From assembly GCA_012512865.1 (NCBI GenBank), contig JAAZDH010000083.1, positions 1-22,295 on the forward strand: a stretch of DNA of 22,295 nucleotides. Direction: 5' to 3'. Below are positions 20,635 through 22,295 of the stretch, piece by piece. The position numbers were made by a program, and so were the translations under genes. How positions within the stretch are numbered: position 1 is the stretch's first letter; each line of letters starts with the position of its first letter. This stretch comes from Clostridiaceae bacterium. GTDB lineage: Bacteria > Bacillota > Clostridia > Acetivibrionales > DUMC01. Below the pieces are notes generated by a model, which saw only the letters and a list, made by a program, of their open reading frames with translations, did not search any database and was not told the DNA's origin.

Positions 20635-21870
20635 ATGGTAAGAGTCAACGAAAACTATCTTAAACTCCGCGGAAGTTATCTTTTTGCCGAAATAGCAAGA
20701 AGAGTGGCTGCTTTTAAAGCAGAAAACCCCGGTGCCCATATTATAAGGCTTGGTATTGGTGACGTTACCAGGCCGCTGCCTGAAAATGTTATTAAAAGCA
20801 TGCACGAGGCTGTAGATGAAATGGCTTGCCTTGAAACATTCAAAGGATATGGGCCGGAACAGGGATACGATTTTCTTATTGAAAAAGTAATTGAGTATGA
20901 TTATAGACCCCTGGGTGTCGAACTGGAAAAGGATGAAATATTCATAAGTGACGGTTCAAAGTGTGACACCGGAAACATCCAGGAGATATTCGGGCTGGAA
21001 AACAGGATAGCGGTTACGGACCCCGTATATCCCGTGTACGTTGATTCCAATGTAATGGCGGGCAGGACAGGATATGCCGACAGCATGGGCAAGTTTGACG
21101 GGATAACATACCTTTCATGCACTGCTGAAAATAACTTTATTCCGAGCCTGCCGGAGGAAAGGGTGGATATCATATATCTATGTTACCCGAACAATCCTAC
21201 GGGTGTGACTATTTCGAAGGAAGAACTGAAAAAGTGGGTGGATTATGCAAGGGAAAACAAGTCCGTGATATTATACGATGCAGCATACGAGGCATATATC
21301 AGGGAAGAAGGAATACCTCACAGCATATATGAAGTTGAAGGGGCAAAAGAGGTGGCCATAGAATTCAGGAGCTTTTCAAAGAAAGCCGGGTTTACAGGAA
21401 CAAGGTGCGCATATACCGTTGTACCGAAAGAAGTCAAGGCTTACACGGGAAAAGGTGAAGGGATTTCACTAAACAAGCTGTGGAACAGGCGGCATACAAC
21501 AAAATTCAACGGTGTGTCGTACATAGTTCAAAGGGGCGCCGCGGCTGTCTATACCGAGGAAGGACAGGAGCAGGTAAAAGAAATAATAAATTACTACATG
21601 ACCAATGCAAGTATAATAAGGAAAGGCCTTTTGGACATAGGCCTTGAAGTGTACGGGGGAATAAACGCCCCGTATATATGGCTTAAGACACCTGGAGGCT
21701 TGGACTCCTGGACATTTTTCGACAAGCTCCTTAAGGAAGCAAATATTGTAGGCACCCCCGGAGTAGGATTTGGTCCCAGCGGGGAAGGCTACCTCAGGCT
21801 GACCGCTTTCGGGAACAGGGAAGATGCTGAAGAAGCAGTATCGCGCTTTAAAACAAAACTATCATTATAA
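20635..21870 (+). CDS. dapL: LL-diaminopimelate aminotransferase
   Basis: Converts tetrahydrodipicolinate to LL-diaminopimelate with glutamate as amino donor, bypassing the succinylase and acetylase branches. 411 residues, the family length. PLP fold type I: DGSKCDTGN (106-114), DPVYPVYVDSN (129-139), YPNNPTG (184-190), the PLP lysine in SFSKKAGFTGTR (Lys249) and the DapL-type segment LNKLWNRRHTTKFNGVSY, and GINAPYIWLKTP near the C-terminal substrate site. The start has AAAAGGAGG at 20617-20625, 9 nt before the ATG. With DapF downstream in the reaction order, the pair yields meso-diaminopimelate. Presence of DapL suits a clostridial chromosome. Confidence 0.96.
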   Translation: MVRVNENYLKLRGSYLFAEIARRVAAFKAENPGAHIIRLGIGDVTRPLPENVIKSMHEAVDEMACLETFKGYGPEQGYDFLIEKVIEYDYRPLGVELEKDEIFISDGSKCDTGNIQEIFGLENRIAVTDPVYPVYVDSNVMAGRTGYADSMGKFDGITYLSCTAENNFIPSLPEERVDIIYLCYPNNPTGVTISKEELKKWVDYARENKSVILYDAAYEAYIREEGIPHSIYEVEGAKEVAIEFRSFSKKAGFTGTRCAYTVVPKEVKAYTGKGEGISLNKLWNRRHTTKFNGVSYIVQRGAAAVYTEEGQEQVKEIINYYMTNASIIRKGLLDIGLEVYGGINAPYIWLKTPGGLDSWTFFDKLLKEANIVGTPGVGFGPSGEGYLRLTAFGNREDAEEAVSRFKTKLSL

Positions 21871-21914
21871 TACTGTTTTGCTTATTAATATGAATATTCT
21901 ATAAAATAGGTGCA

Positions 21915-21971
21915 AGACAAGGGACGGTCCTGCATTTCATATCCTATGAGATGCAGAACCGTTCCTTGTCT
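21915..21971. mobile_element. REP/MITE-like 57-nt hairpin
   Basis: A nearly perfect inverted repeat: arm 21915-21940 (contains GACAAGGGACGGTCCTGCAT) and arm 21946-21971, with 5-nt loop ATCCT. 23 of 26 positions pair exactly and two of the three exceptions are G-T pairs. The GACA-AGGGACGGT...ACCGT-CCTTGTC core is like the dispersed palindromes seen in many Firmicutes genomes, some linked to IS200-type REP-associated transposases. No transposase is in the window. It lies 45 bp after dapL and may also stop transcription, though no T-run follows. Confidence 0.65.
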
Positions 21972-22061
21972 CATTTGTTAAAAAATTTTCTGTATTTAAA
22001 AGAATTATATTCACATAATAAAAACGAAAATTTAAAAATCGAGGATTATGGACGGTGAAAA

Positions 22062-22295
22062 ATGGTGTCGAGAAAACTGGTTCTGGCCATTTGCCTGCTT
22101 ACGGCATCCGTTCTTTTTGTTAATGGTTTGTCTATACTCCATTATGCAAGGATTAAAGGAGATGGGACTGCGAGGGGGGCCGAGGCAATAAGGGGAGGGA
22201 AAACAGAAGGAGAAGGCGATGGTCTTGTTAGCAAAGGTGATGGCGGTATAGGAGAAAGTACAAAAAAGGCAGGTAATAAGGGCATTAATCAACAG
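22062..22295 (+). CDS. N-terminus of an exported or membrane-anchored protein (cut by window end)
   Basis: The frame from ATG 22062 is open to the last base (78 codons). It begins MVSRKLVLAICLLTASVLFV, a basic start followed by a hydrophobic helix, fitting a signal peptide or membrane anchor, and continues into a low-complexity Gly/Lys/Glu-rich stretch (KTEGEGDGLVSKGDGG), probably a linker. No domain can be identified from the visible part. The ribosome site is weak (GGTG close to ATG, GAGGA farther away). A second overlapping frame from ATG 22048 closes after about 48 codons and looks less natural. Confidence 0.55.
   Translation, partial: MVSRKLVLAICLLTASVLFVNGLSILHYARIKGDGTARGAEAIRGGKTEGEGDGLVSKGDGGIGESTKKAGNKGINQQ

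Noticed and set aside
19792..20805. 337-codon minus-strand frame over dapF and the start of dapL
   Set aside because: Antisense to two strongly conserved genes, with low-complexity Cys/Phe/Tyr/Pro content and no ribosome site.
20915..21724. Two further 0A-box-like 7-mers (TGTCGAA near 20917, TTCGACA near 21718)
   Set aside because: Both lie in well-conserved dapL coding sequence and are about as frequent as chance predicts.

Overview
The window looks like a chromosomal stretch from a low-to-medium GC, spore-forming member of the Clostridia (Firmicutes). I base this on strong AGGAGG-type ribosome binding sites, frequent AGG/ATA codons, a Spo0A-type DNA-binding domain, an Asp23/Gls24 protein, a two-subunit class I fumarase, the LL-diaminopimelate aminotransferase route to lysine, and a probable spore-coat protein. 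No species can be named from the sequence alone. Most genes lie on the + strand. The exceptions are a TetR remnant, an HU gene, a KdpD-type Usp gene, tRNA-Tyr and a CopZ-like metal-binding gene.

Layout. 1-2050: 3' part of asnS, an Asp23/Gls24 gene, tRNA-Leu(UAG) and a terminator. 2048-3527: C-terminal remnant of a TetR regulator, and an MFS transporter whose promoter lies inside the remnant. 3719-6206: an orphan ParM-like actin followed by a bactofilin with a hexapeptide-repeat tail. 6643-10704: aroA-aroC-aroK, followed by a Spo0A-like regulator with a degenerate receiver. 10725-11764 (- strand): HU and a Usp-domain protein. 11967-13541: fumarase alpha and beta subunits. 13633-14425: a DUF1858 redox protein and a Tyr/Pro/Gly-rich coat-like protein. 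14712-17662: a lipid-linked glycosylation set (GT2, DUF2304, GtrA) with a DUF4380 protein inside it. 17793-18313 (- strand): tRNA-Tyr and a CopZ-like protein. 18608-19330: a ThuA-like protein. 19612-21870: dapF-dapL, followed by a 57-nt REP/MITE-like hairpin. 22062-end: start of an exported protein cut by the window edge.

Three points stand out. (1) The shikimate operon is divergent in its active sites. The chorismate synthase has Tyr and Gln where the two catalytic histidines of characterised enzymes sit, and AroA has Val where the PEP-binding Lys411 (E. coli numbering) is expected. (2) The Spo0A-like protein has lost the acidic pocket of its receiver. Next to it, a 10-bp inverted pair containing the 0A-box core TGTCGAA flanks the HU promoter region. 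(3) Almost every gap between genes is filled by its own private array of degenerate direct repeats: 16 bp x5 between aroA and aroC, 13 bp x11 between the glycosyltransferase and DUF2304, about 17 bp x4 after asnS, and 28-29 bp x3 before the glycosyltransferase. The same kind of expansion (18 bp x12) sits inside the bactofilin gene. Unit and period differ at each site, which suggests repeated local tandem duplication rather than one dispersed element family.
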